Origin: Bradyrhizobium sp. 21
Lineage (GTDB): Bacteria > Pseudomonadota > Alphaproteobacteria > Rhizobiales > Xanthobacteraceae
Assembly: GCF_023073335.1 (NCBI RefSeq)
Contig: NZ_JADPJG010000005.1
Location: 131,537-195,536, forward strand
Direction of reading: 5' to 3'
Length of the DNA: 64,000 bases
Under the pieces are notes generated by a model, which searched no databases, was not told where the DNA came from, and saw only the letters and a list, made by a program, of their open reading frames with translations. Position 1 is the first letter of the stretch; every line of letters starts with the position of its first letter. The translations under genes were made by a program, and so were the position numbers. Below, one piece after another: positions 56,194-64,000 of the stretch.

Positions 56194-57396
56194 CTATTCT
56201 TGTGAATAGGTCCCGGACTTGCCGGTGTACATCTCCAGGATCTGCCGTGTAATCGTGTCGGGGGTGAATTTCTCCGCAAAGTCCGGTCGGGCAGGTGAGC
56301 TCTTCTTCCATCGATCCGCCTGACGAATTGCCTCCTGCATCAGTTCGGCGAGCCGTCGATGGTCGCTTGGCTCATACTTTCCTATCAGATTAGAAAACTC
56401 CGATATCTCCGGTATTCCACCAGCTGTGGAACAAATTGTGGCCTTGCCCGCCCCGATCCCCTCGATGAGCGTCCGTGGCAGTGGCTCCGGCCAGACCGAG
56501 CTGATCAGGCAGACGTCGACACCGGCATAGAAGTCCGCGGATTTGGTGAATCCGAGCCATTGCACGCGATCATTTCGTGAGGCTGCCTTGAGATCTCGTA
56601 CGTAGGCTTCAAGACCTCTGCCGGCAATTTTGAGTTGCCAACCGGCGTCCGGCAGCAACTCCGCCGCCCTGAGCACGACGTCGATCCCCTTTTCAGGCTC
56701 CAGGCGTCCGATAAAGCCGAAGATCAGGTCGTTGGTAGCAGGCCCCGGTGTTGTGCCCAGGTTGGCCGTATCCGCGATATTGAAGATGACGCGGCAAGGG
56801 ATGTCCGTGAAGTAGCCGGGCGCGAGGTGGCGATCCAGCACGTATTGGCTGTTGGACGTCACGGCGTCGACCATCCGCGAAGCGCGGCGATATGGCGCGG
56901 TCATTGTGGTGCAGGCCGTGCAGCGCCGCATGCACGTCGCTCCTGCTCGAAAGAGCGTCGACCGTTTGCAGATCAGTGAGTAGTCACGCAAGGTATGCAC
57001 AATTCTGATGTTGCGACGTTTGGCTTCCGACCACAGCGAGACGGAAAATCCCGTGATATTATTGGTGTGGACGACATCGGGCTTTTCGATGTCCAGAATC
57101 TCGGCGAAGCGCGCGGCGGCCTTGCGATTCCAGGTATCCCGCAAGTGCCACTTCAGGCGCTGCATCGCGGAGGGCTTGGCATCGCGGCCAAACGGCCAGT
57201 AGTCGTTGTCCAGCGGCACGCGATAGACGCGCACGCCGTTGAGGTCGCCGACCGACAGCGTCTCTTCTTTTTGCAGCGAGACGACCGACACCTGCTGGCC
57301 GCGCTGCGCCAGCGCCTCCGCGAGCAGTGACACGGACACTTCGGCACCGCCGATGATTTCCGGCGGATAAAGTGTATTGACGATGAGTACTCTCAA
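56194..57396 (-). CDS. Glycosyltransferase, GT4 family, with Cys cluster
   Basis: The product is 400 residues from a TTG with GAGG 6 bases upstream. It is similar in layout to the gene at 54943: LIVNTLYPPEIIGGAEVSVS, then HTLRDYSLICKRSTLFRAGA continuing TCMRRCTACTTM. The C-terminal domain has FGFIGRLEPEKGIDVVLRAA and an intact EX7E in WPEPLPRTLIEGIGAGKATI. The two genes are 54 bp apart and are probably ancient duplicates with different sugar specificities. Confidence 0.9.
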   Translation of the reverse strand: MRVLIVNTLYPPEIIGGAEVSVSLLAEALAQRGQQVSVVSLQKEETLSVGDLNGVRVYRVPLDNDYWPFGRDAKPSAMQRLKWHLRDTWNRKAAARFAEILDIEKPDVVHTNNITGFSVSLWSEAKRRNIRIVHTLRDYSLICKRSTLFRAGATCMRRCTACTTMTAPYRRASRMVDAVTSNSQYVLDRHLAPGYFTDIPCRVIFNIADTANLGTTPGPATNDLIFGFIGRLEPEKGIDVVLRAAELLPDAGWQLKIAGRGLEAYVRDLKAASRNDRVQWLGFTKSADFYAGVDVCLISSVWPEPLPRTLIEGIGAGKATICSTAGGIPEISEFSNLIGKYEPSDHRRLAELMQEAIRQADRWKKSSPARPDFAEKFTPDTITRQILEMYTGKSGTYSQE

Positions 57397-57437
57397 GAAT
57401 TGCCTCGGATTAGCCGACCGCAGCCGTCATGAGAGCC

Positions 57438-58778
57438 TCAGTTAGCCGGCCTGATCTCGAAATCAAGTGCGGCTTGACCCTTCGCGGTGACGAGTAGCGG
57501 CGTGGTCGATAGCTCGGTCCATGCGCCGGGAGCGGGACCCGCCGCCTGCTGGCATAAATGGCTGACCTCGGCATTCGGTTCTGTGCCTTTCAATCGCACT
57601 TCAAAACGTTTGGTCGGATTTTCCGACCAAAGCGCCGCCTTCGTTTCCGAACCGCTCTTGCTGCGGATGAGGACCACGCCGGGAACGGGCTTTGTTCGTT
57701 CCGCGGTCTGGCTTGAACGAATGAATGCCCAGCTTTCGCGGATGGAGCACACAGCGGGCTTCGGTGAGTTGTCGAAATGATAGATTCCGAAATTGTGCTC
57801 GAGCTCGGTCAGCTTGGTGCCGCTGTCCTTGAGCTCGTAGATCCAGATACCCTTCAGCCATGGCGGAGCCGTCGACGACCACAGGATGATTTGCGCCATG
57901 TTGTCGGCGGAAAGCTGCTCGTTCACGCTGCACTTGGCTTCGCCGGTCGGCCAGCCGGTTTCAGTCAGGTAAACCGGATAGTTGGCATTACCCGTTGCCT
58001 CGGCGACACGTCGTTGAAACGTCTCGAGGCGCTCGATCGCTTCGGCCGCGATGCGTCCGGCGGGCGCTGCGCAGTGGTTGTAGATGTGGATCGATATGCC
58101 GTCGGCGATCTTGAGCAGATCGGTCTTCAGCAACGCGTCCGTCCATTTGAACCCCGGATCGTCGCCGAGTACGCCGACCACGAAGGGGGCCGAGGGGACC
58201 GCACGCTTCACCGCCGGCTGCACCGCTTTGGCGAGCGCAACGTAATTCTCCACGTTGAAGTCCGGGTTTCTGCGTGCGCCAAGGTTATATTCGTTCCACA
58301 TCTCGAAGATGGGCCGCTGGGGCGCCACCGATAGCGCAGCCGCCGTTGCATAGTTGACGAACCGCTGCCGCGCCTCGTCCGTCGTCGGCGGGTTGGAGTT
58401 GGGCACGAGGTGATGGCCGAAACCGAGAATGAGCACGGGCCTCCCGACGCCGGACTTGACCTGAGCCTCGAGGCGGCCGAGTTGCGGGTTGAAGCCGAAT
58501 GCACGGCCGGGTATCTCGAAATCCGACCAGGGAAAGTCGTCGCGGAACGAGGTGACTCCAAGGTCCTTCAACTGCTTCACGGCAATGGAGGGCACATATC
58601 CGCGCCCGCCTATGGGGCCGCCTAGACCCTGGTGCGTGCCCACACCCAGCAGAATTCGCTCATCCAGGGGGTGCGCATTCTGAGCACCAGCGGGCGACGA
58701 CGCTATGCTGATGGCCGCAACCAGTGCGGCGGACAGCACGTGCAAGCTACGCAAGACAGGTCTGGTCGGTTCGGGCAC
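57438..58778 (-). CDS. Sec-exported glycoside hydrolase (clan GH-A-like)
   Basis: The product is 446 residues. The GTG at 58778 has GGAG 8 bases upstream, better than the ATG five codons earlier. A signal peptide (LHVLSAALVAAISIASSPAG) ends near residue 32. The TIM-barrel features are IAVKQLKDLGVTSFRDDFPW, acid/base Glu163 in FEMWNEYNLG and nucleophile Glu273 in VYLTETGWPTGE. This is the GH39/GH5-like pattern. A small beta domain closes the protein. In the middle of a polysaccharide operon it probably trims or depolymerises the product in the periplasm, as such hydrolases often do. Confidence 0.8.
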   Translation of the reverse strand: MPEPTRPVLRSLHVLSAALVAAISIASSPAGAQNAHPLDERILLGVGTHQGLGGPIGGRGYVPSIAVKQLKDLGVTSFRDDFPWSDFEIPGRAFGFNPQLGRLEAQVKSGVGRPVLILGFGHHLVPNSNPPTTDEARQRFVNYATAAALSVAPQRPIFEMWNEYNLGARRNPDFNVENYVALAKAVQPAVKRAVPSAPFVVGVLGDDPGFKWTDALLKTDLLKIADGISIHIYNHCAAPAGRIAAEAIERLETFQRRVAEATGNANYPVYLTETGWPTGEAKCSVNEQLSADNMAQIILWSSTAPPWLKGIWIYELKDSGTKLTELEHNFGIYHFDNSPKPAVCSIRESWAFIRSSQTAERTKPVPGVVLIRSKSGSETKAALWSENPTKRFEVRLKGTEPNAEVSHLCQQAAGPAPGAWTELSTTPLLVTAKGQAALDFEIRPAN

Positions 58779-58889
58779 GCTGCAGCTCCACATTCGCCAA
58801 CGATTGGCTGAACGAACTACCTTCCCCTTATGTTTCGAATTGGGCGATCTGCCGCCACATATGCGTGGGCGGCAGATTCCTGGTTCAGA

Positions 58890-60110
58890 TCACTTCGCGT
58901 TCACCAAGGAGCTGATGTTGTCCGCGTTCACGGTCGCCGCGTTCAGCGGGTTCATGAGCTTGATGAATTCGGTCGACGGCGATTCCGCCACCGAGATCAC
59001 GTCATGATCGCGCATCCTGAACGTATCGGCCTGGAACCAGCCGTCGGGCTTGCTCATGTCGAACTTGTAGACCGCGGGCACCGACTTGGTCGGGAACTGG
59101 GATACGTCAATGCCGATACGCTCCAGCAGCGGCTTGGGCTCGAAACGATAGAGGTAGATCGACTTCGAGTCCGCGCGATTGCCGTCGAGGCCGCCGGCCT
59201 TGGCGATGGCTTCAGCCAGCGACATGTTGTCGTTCTCGAACGAGAAGCGGCGGTTGTTGGTGCCGCCGATCGATCCCGGAGACGGCGTCGAACCGAACAC
59301 CATGTAGACGCGCGGAATGCGGGTCAGGAAGACGACGTCGCCTGGAGCGAGCAGCGCGTCCTCGTTGGGGTTGTGCACGACCGAGGACATCGACTCGCTG
59401 TAGGTGCGGCCCTCGCGCTTGATCGTGATCGTGCTCTCGTAGGACGGATATTTCGGGCCGCCGGCGCGCGCGATCGCGCCCATCAGCCGAATCCCGCCCG
59501 GGTCGACCGGAAATCGCTGCGGCGAGTTGACTTCGCCGAGCACGCTGATCTGGTTGCCGCGCTGCTCGGCCACGCTCACGACGGCCTGCGGGTCGATAGC
59601 GCGGTCCTTGAGACGCTCGCGGATGATGTTCGAAACCGCGCGCGGCGTCAGTCCGGCGACCTTGACCGACCCGGCGTAGGGAATGTTGATGTTGCCGGAT
59701 TGGTCGACCTGCTGACGTGGAATGTCGACGAAGTTGCCCGGCCTCACACCGGCTTCGCGCGGAATGAACAGGCCGCCTGCCTGCGCTTCGTAGACGGTCA
59801 CGGTGACGATGTCGCCGATGCCGATCGTGACATCGCGATAATTGCCGCCGGGAAGGCGGGAGAACACCATTCCGGAGGCATCCGTGAACGCGTTGGTTGC
59901 CTGAAGGATCGCCGGGTTGACCGGCATCAGCGCGTAGGCGAGCGGCGCGGTCGGTTCGGTGACGAGCGCTGCATTTGTTTGCGTGGCCACGGCATCTGGA
60001 GAGTCCAAGGGAATGAAGCCCGCGCAACCCGCCAGGGAGATGCTGATCGCCGCGACAGCCAGGATTCGGCTAATCCCGAAATCAAAATTCGAATGTTCGG
60101 TTTTAGCCAC
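58890..60110 (-). CDS. Wza-like polysaccharide export lipoprotein
   Basis: The product is 406 residues from the GTG at 60110 with GAGGG upstream; the longer frame has no ribosome site. A lipobox (AISISLAGC) marks an outer-membrane lipoprotein. The polysaccharide-export domain begins VTIGIGDIVTVTVYEAQAGG, followed by IPYAGSVKVAGLTPRAVSNI, and SLBB-like domains with ISVLGEVNSPQRFPVDPGGI and RVYMVFGSTPSP. It forms the outer-membrane channel for the polymer with the Wzc-like autokinase (30901). Its gene is first in the minus-strand run toward 54943. Confidence 0.92.
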   Translation of the reverse strand: MAKTEHSNFDFGISRILAVAAISISLAGCAGFIPLDSPDAVATQTNAALVTEPTAPLAYALMPVNPAILQATNAFTDASGMVFSRLPGGNYRDVTIGIGDIVTVTVYEAQAGGLFIPREAGVRPGNFVDIPRQQVDQSGNINIPYAGSVKVAGLTPRAVSNIIRERLKDRAIDPQAVVSVAEQRGNQISVLGEVNSPQRFPVDPGGIRLMGAIARAGGPKYPSYESTITIKREGRTYSESMSSVVHNPNEDALLAPGDVVFLTRIPRVYMVFGSTPSPGSIGGTNNRRFSFENDNMSLAEAIAKAGGLDGNRADSKSIYLYRFEPKPLLERIGIDVSQFPTKSVPAVYKFDMSKPDGWFQADTFRMRDHDVISVAESPSTEFIKLMNPLNAATVNADNISSLVNAK

Positions 60111-60656
60111 CACTATTCCCTCGTACTCATCTAAAATCGGAATCACCGTACAAATCCCGTGCTGCAGAGTCACTGCTACGTCTTCGACTTTATGGTAAAG
60201 CACTTATGGCTGTGACCTTATTGCCACTTATGAACCTCGATACGCGTGCAAATCGCTGTCCAAAATTTGTGCTGAGCGACCTCTTTAATAAGCAGTTCGC
60301 ATACTGGACATACACGTGTCAGATCGATGTCACGATTGAGGCCGGGGCGAACTCGTGAGCACCGCGCGGTGATGCCGTCGCACGTGCATATCCATCGCCG
60401 TGGGATGAGATCGCCGTAAACTTCAAGTGTTGGATTCGAGCTTGAGTTTACCCTGCGTTGTGGCTTCGTCGTCCCGGCGACTGGCAGGTTGCCCTGAGCG
60501 GAGGTCACGCGCGGTTCATCGGACCGATATTTCTGCGACGGGATTCCACCTCCGTTAACGCTTAGATTTGGAAGCTGGCGTCACGCTGGCGTCCGTAAGG
60601 TCTTCCTAATCCTGATCCGGCTAGTGGTCGGTCAACCAAAAGGGAAGGCGAAGACG
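60111..60656. other. 546-bp gap upstream of the export gene
   Basis: This AT-richer gap must hold promoters for the export lipoprotein gene (minus) and for the small membrane protein (plus). Apart from one weak minus-strand open frame, listed separately, no gene was recognised. An imperfect direct repeat (GGCGTCACGCTGGCGTC) lies near 60575. Confidence 0.4.
60218..60508 (-). CDS. Possible small Cys-rich protein (doubtful)
   Basis: The frame is 96 residues. The C-terminal part looks protein-like (RVCPVCELLIKEVAQHKFWT) and has a CPVC pair and further cysteines (CTCDGITARC), while the N-terminal half does not. Codon use is AT-richer than in neighbouring genes and no good ribosome site was seen. 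It may be a transferred or decaying gene, or chance. Confidence 0.22.
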   Translation of the reverse strand: MTSAQGNLPVAGTTKPQRRVNSSSNPTLEVYGDLIPRRWICTCDGITARCSRVRPGLNRDIDLTRVCPVCELLIKEVAQHKFWTAICTRIEVHKWQ

Positions 60657-60800
60657 ATGTTGCACACCGGATCACTGCTGTTCGCGGCCGGCTTTCTCGT
60701 CTGCGCGATGGTCGTCATGTTTGCAGTCGCGTGGTCATTCTCGGACAATCGCGTGACCGACGGCGACTTCACGCAGGACGATCCCCGCCGGATGGCTTGA
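60657..60800 (+). CDS. Small single-pass membrane protein (47 residues)
   Basis: An ATG at 60657 is preceded by a strong AGGGAAGG ribosome site. The product has one membrane helix (LLFAAGFLVCAMVVMFAVAW) and an acidic tail (SDNRVTDGDFTQDDPRRMA). Its stop lies 11 bp from the stop of the convergent GT4 gene. No family was recognised; a role in polymer export is possible from location only. Confidence 0.6.
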   Translation: MLHTGSLLFAAGFLVCAMVVMFAVAWSFSDNRVTDGDFTQDDPRRMA

Positions 60801-60811
60801 TTGGCCGATCC

Positions 60812-61972
60812 CTACGATCGCAGATTGTTCGGGAAGTCGGACTGCAACTTCGCCTGCTGCCCGGATTCGCTTATCCGCATGTGCAGGACGTCGGCATAGA
60901 CCTGACTCAGGGTGCGGTGGGTCTGCTCGATGTCGTAGAGGCGGGTGAAGCGCTCGTATCCGGCGCGGCCGACCGCGGGCAGATCCAGCCGGGTGGCGCG
61001 CTGAAAGCCTTCCATCAGCTTTTCGGCCGAGACCTCGTCGCACAGCACGCCCGTCGCATTGTCTTCGACGATTTCCGGCAGGGCGCCGACGCGGAACGCG
61101 ATGATGGGCTTTCCCGCCCGCATCGCCTCGATGGCGACCAGTCCAAACGCCTCCCAGCGTGACGGAATCGCGACCATATCGGCCTGGTCGAGCTCGGCCT
61201 CGATCTGGTTGCGGTTCATCCAGCCCAGCAGCGAGACGTTGGCCGGCAGGTCGCTTCTGCGGAATTTGCTGACGACCGAAGCACCGATCAGGCGCACATC
61301 AAGCTTGTCTCCGAGCGCGCGCGCCGCATCGATCAGCAGATCATAGCCCTTTTGACGGTCGAGGCGTCCGATGAAGAGCACCTTGATCTTGTCCGACCGC
61401 CATGGCGTCGCGCCCTTGTCGAGCGCGGGACGCTGCTTGGAAATCCCGTTGTGCACAAGAACCAGGCGATTCGCCGCGATTCCGACCTGCTCGGCATCCG
61501 CCCGCTCGCTTTCCGAGATGCAGACGATGCGATGGGTGAGCTTCGACAGCACGAGCTCGGTGAACTTCGTGACCTCGCGGCTGAGACGGCCGGTCTCCCG
61601 GCCGAAGGCCCACCCGTGCGGGCAATAGACGATGCGCGAACGCCGATAGGTCAGCCAGAGCACCGGGCGCACCACGAGGCCCGCGAACGACGAGTGAAGA
61701 TGGATGATGTCCGGCCGAAGCTGCCGGACCGCGCGCATCGCCGCAAAAAGCATGCGAAACAGGCCGACCGCGTTACGGCCGTCGCGCGGGAACGTGGTGA
61801 CGGCGTCGTCCTCGATGTTCACCAGATCGCTGCGATGATCGGACGGAACGACGTAGTTGACGTTTCCGCGGCCGAAGCTCGCGCTCTGATGCGGATGCAG
61901 CTCGTTGAGGTAGGTCGCGATGCCGCCTCTGACCGTTTCGGCGATGTGCAGAACTTTCAGGCCGCTGGTCAA
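60812..61972 (-). CDS. Glycosyltransferase, GT4 family
   Basis: The product is 386 residues from a TTG with AGGA 7 bases upstream (MTSGLKVLHIAETVRGG). GT-B motifs: LHIAETVRGGIATYLNELHP, HSSFAGLVVRP and CPHGWAFGRETG in the N-domain, KVLFIGRLDRQKGYDLLIDA and the EX7E in SRWEAFGLVAIEAMRAGKPI in the C-domain. It is likely to add a sugar to the lipid-linked unit. It is 82 bp downstream of the GT4 gene at 62055 on the same strand and probably part of one operon. Confidence 0.92.
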   Translation of the reverse strand: MTSGLKVLHIAETVRGGIATYLNELHPHQSASFGRGNVNYVVPSDHRSDLVNIEDDAVTTFPRDGRNAVGLFRMLFAAMRAVRQLRPDIIHLHSSFAGLVVRPVLWLTYRRSRIVYCPHGWAFGRETGRLSREVTKFTELVLSKLTHRIVCISESERADAEQVGIAANRLVLVHNGISKQRPALDKGATPWRSDKIKVLFIGRLDRQKGYDLLIDAARALGDKLDVRLIGASVVSKFRRSDLPANVSLLGWMNRNQIEAELDQADMVAIPSRWEAFGLVAIEAMRAGKPIIAFRVGALPEIVEDNATGVLCDEVSAEKLMEGFQRATRLDLPAVGRAGYERFTRLYDIEQTHRTLSQVYADVLHMRISESGQQAKLQSDFPNNLRS

Positions 61973-62054
61973 CGGTCATTCCTTCCTTGTCTTGCAGACG
62001 CCGGATCTCGCAGACACAAGTCTCGTGCCTGTAAGCAGCAATATTTGGGCCGCG

Positions 62055-63170
62055 TCATTGGGCCGGACGGCGGGACGCAGGGTCCGGAGCGGGTTTGGCG
62101 AGAAATTCGAGCATCGCTGCGGCGGACTTGGCCCAGGAATATGTCATCAGGCGCTTTTGCTGCTTCTGTTGTTCCGCCGGAGAAATCCGGCCAAGTTCAA
62201 TTCTTTCGCGCATCCGCGCCGACAGCTCGTCTGCGTTGAGCGCATCGAAATAGACGGCGGCATCGTCGCAGGTCTCACGAACCGCAGCCGCGGAACTCGC
62301 GATCACTGGGCAGGAGAAGTACATGGCCTCGAGGGGAGGTATGCCGAAGCCCTCGTAGAGGCTGGGAAATACGAACGCGGCAGCCCGAGCGAACAGCGCC
62401 GCTATTTCCTCGTCCTTCAGGCGGCCCGCGATGACGATGCCGGATCTCGACTCCGCAGCGCTGCCGCCAAAGACCTTGCTGTTGTCGCCGCCGACCACGA
62501 CCAGCGGAAAATCGGCGCGGCCAAGCCGCTCGGCGGCGCGAATGGCGGTGTCGACGTTCTTGTTCTTGGTCATCGAGCCGACAAAGAGAAAGAACTGGTG
62601 AGGCGCAAGATGCAGCGTGTCGATGATCGAGAAATCGGGCGCGACGGTCGCGAAGTGCTCCGCGCTGTTCGGAATCACCGGAATGGAGGCGGGATCTAGC
62701 GACAGCACCTCGGCAAGTTCGTTGCGCGAAAACGCGGAAACTGTTGCGATCGTTGCGGCGCGCGCCAGCAATTGACCAAGCGTCCGATGCAGGGCGAGGT
62801 AGCGCCAGCTGAAAAAGTCCGGTCGTTTGAAAACCTGCGCGTCGTGAATCACGACCAGATGGTCGCGATGGAGCACGGGGCCGGAATTGGCGAGGCTGAC
62901 CAGACGCGTGCCGGCGGCCGCACGCGCCAGATCGATCTGGTCCCACGCGTGCCCCTGCAACGATCCGACCTGCTTGATGGTGATGCGGCGAAGACCGGCG
63001 AGCGTTTGCGCATTTGGCGGCGCCAGGATTTGCCACTCTGCGTCCAGGAGTTGCCGCGGAGCCTCTCCACTCGCCAGCAAGCGGTCCATCGCCTTGACGA
63101 TTTCGGCGGCGTAGCGCTGCACGCCCGTTAGCGACTGTGACAGGAACCTGCCGTTGATGGAGAGTTTCAA
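62055..63170 (-). CDS. Glycosyltransferase, GT4 family
   Basis: The product is 371 residues. The TTG at 63170 is chosen because the conserved domain begins LKLSINGRFLSQSLTGVQRY; upstream codons of the longer frame are not protein-like. Motifs: VVIHDAQVFKRPDFFSWRYL, ATIATVSAFSRNELAEVL, FVGSMTKNKNVDTAIRAAER and the EX7E in SLYEGFGIPPLEAMYFSCPV. It is like mannosyltransferases of the WbdA/MtfB type, but the sugar is not certain. It is divergent from the epimerase gene across a 278-bp gap. Confidence 0.9.
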   Translation of the reverse strand: MKLSINGRFLSQSLTGVQRYAAEIVKAMDRLLASGEAPRQLLDAEWQILAPPNAQTLAGLRRITIKQVGSLQGHAWDQIDLARAAAGTRLVSLANSGPVLHRDHLVVIHDAQVFKRPDFFSWRYLALHRTLGQLLARAATIATVSAFSRNELAEVLSLDPASIPVIPNSAEHFATVAPDFSIIDTLHLAPHQFFLFVGSMTKNKNVDTAIRAAERLGRADFPLVVVGGDNSKVFGGSAAESRSGIVIAGRLKDEEIAALFARAAAFVFPSLYEGFGIPPLEAMYFSCPVIASSAAAVRETCDDAAVYFDALNADELSARMRERIELGRISPAEQQKQQKRLMTYSWAKSAAAMLEFLAKPAPDPASRRPAQ

Positions 63171-63448
63171 AGCCGATCTTTTTCTTTGCGGGTCTTGGGG
63201 CGTCTTACGCGAAATTTGCCTCAGGACTAAGCATTTCGCGCCGAATATACGATCTATCACGTGTAGCACATGTGGCGCTATCGTTCGAACATCCTCGCGG
63301 GCGGATAGCATGCGAGGATGCATGACACCATCATGTTTCCTACACATTTCAATGCGCTTACATGGATGCGCTTGGTTCGATGATGTCGTGATCGTCCAAA
63401 CCTTGCCTCTCATGTCTTGGTCTGGCATTGCTTTGCGGAATGAACGAG
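63171..63448. promoter_or_regulatory. Divergent promoter gap between GT4 and epimerase genes
   Basis: This 278-bp gap separates two outward-facing genes and must contain both promoters. It is AT-richer than its surroundings. No repeat or clear sigma-factor site is obvious by eye. Confidence 0.4.
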
Positions 63449-64000
63449 ATGACGACTTTGCGGCCAGTGATCGTTACCGGTGCTGCCGGTTTTATCGGAA
63501 TGCACGTTTGTGAACGGCTGTTGGCACGTGGCGAACAGGTCGTTGGCATCGATGCCCTCACGCCATATTACGATCCGGCGCTGAAGCGTGCGCGCCTTGC
63601 AACACTCGATCACCATCCAGGGTTCAAATTCTACGAGATCGATCTTGCAGACTTCGCCGCGGTGACGCGTGTGTTCGACGATGTCTCGCCGGATCGCGTC
63701 GTGCATCTGGCGGCGCAGCCCGGCGTGCGCGCGTCGATCGACGATCCCATCACCAGCATCCGCGCCAATTGTGACGGCTTTGTCACCGTGCTCGAAGCCG
63801 GCCGGCGCCACGGTCTGGCGCATCTGGTCTACGCCTCGTCGAGCTCCGTGTACGGCGCCAATCGCACCTTGCCGTATTCGACCGAGCATTCGGTCAACCA
63901 TCCGGTCAGCCTCTATGCCGCGAGCAAGAAGGCCAACGAACTGATGGCGCACACGTTCGCGCATGTTCACAAGCTGCCGGTGACCGGTCTTCGCTTCTTC
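63449..64000 (+). CDS. NAD-dependent sugar-nucleotide epimerase (UDP-glucuronate 4-epimerase-like; 3' end outside window)
   Basis: The frame is open from the ATG at 63449 (or 63440, MNEMTTL) to the window edge, giving 184 residues. The Rossmann motif is VTGAAGFIGMHVCERLLARG; DALTPYYDPALKRARLATL, LAAQPGVRASIDDP and SSSSVYGAN follow, with catalytic YAASKKANE. The YYDPALK segment and RASIDDP are typical of UDP-glucuronate 4-epimerases (CapI/LspL). It would supply UDP-galacturonate for the polysaccharide. Final confirmation needs the missing C-terminal half. Confidence 0.85.
   Translation, partial: MTTLRPVIVTGAAGFIGMHVCERLLARGEQVVGIDALTPYYDPALKRARLATLDHHPGFKFYEIDLADFAAVTRVFDDVSPDRVVHLAAQPGVRASIDDPITSIRANCDGFVTVLEAGRRHGLAHLVYASSSSVYGANRTLPYSTEHSVNHPVSLYAASKKANELMAHTFAHVHKLPVTGLRFF

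Overview
The window looks like chromosomal DNA of a Bradyrhizobium-like alphaproteobacterium. This rests on uniformly GC-rich coding DNA, the set of small secreted or membrane proteins, a pobR-pobA pair, an alphaproteobacterial chemotaxis operon and a rhizobial-type exopolysaccharide locus. The genus is inferred from gene content, not from a marker gene. No rRNA, tRNA, CRISPR array, insertion sequence or prophage was recognised.

Left part (1-11.5 kb). In order: a truncated glycosyltransferase at the left edge; an outer-membrane barrel protein; the 3' remnant of a LysR regulator; the divergent pobR/pobA pair for 4-hydroxybenzoate catabolism; a CHASE2-type adenylate/guanylate cyclase with a FecR-like secreted partner; an AraC regulator divergent from a formylglycine-generating enzyme; a broken ABC substrate-binding protein gene; and a response regulator with an HD-GYP (cyclic-di-GMP hydrolase) output.

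Chemotaxis block (11.7-22.9 kb, all +). STAS protein, cheY, cheA, cheW, receptor, cheW, receptor, hairpin, cheR, cheB, and a soluble receptor-like coiled-coil protein. Several starts overlap the preceding stop. The two receptors are close paralogs that differ by one HAMP unit. The last protein carries two degenerate copies of the receptor hairpin tip.

Middle part (23-28.3 kb). Small, mostly hypothetical genes: a GrlR-like protein, a VanZ-like protein, a secreted Cys-rich protein, a short helix-turn-helix protein, small membrane proteins and a PPP-type metallophosphatase.

Exopolysaccharide locus (28.6 kb to the right edge). This has the parts of a Wzx/Wzy pathway: an initiating undecaprenyl-phosphate sugar transferase, a Wzc-like tyrosine autokinase, a Wza-like export lipoprotein, two polymerase/ligase candidates, two flippases transcribed tail to tail, one family-2 and five GT4-type glycosyltransferases, and a sugar-nucleotide epimerase running off the edge. 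Three features stand out. There are five acyltransferase-3 genes within 7.6 kb. A LapG-type cysteine peptidase lies between two paralogous secreted proteins. There are two predicted glycoside hydrolases: one Sec-exported, and one of 1451 residues with no signal peptide, a tandem array of 161-residue repeats and a type I secretion-like C-terminus. Together they suggest a heavily acylated polymer whose length or release is controlled by dedicated secreted hydrolases.
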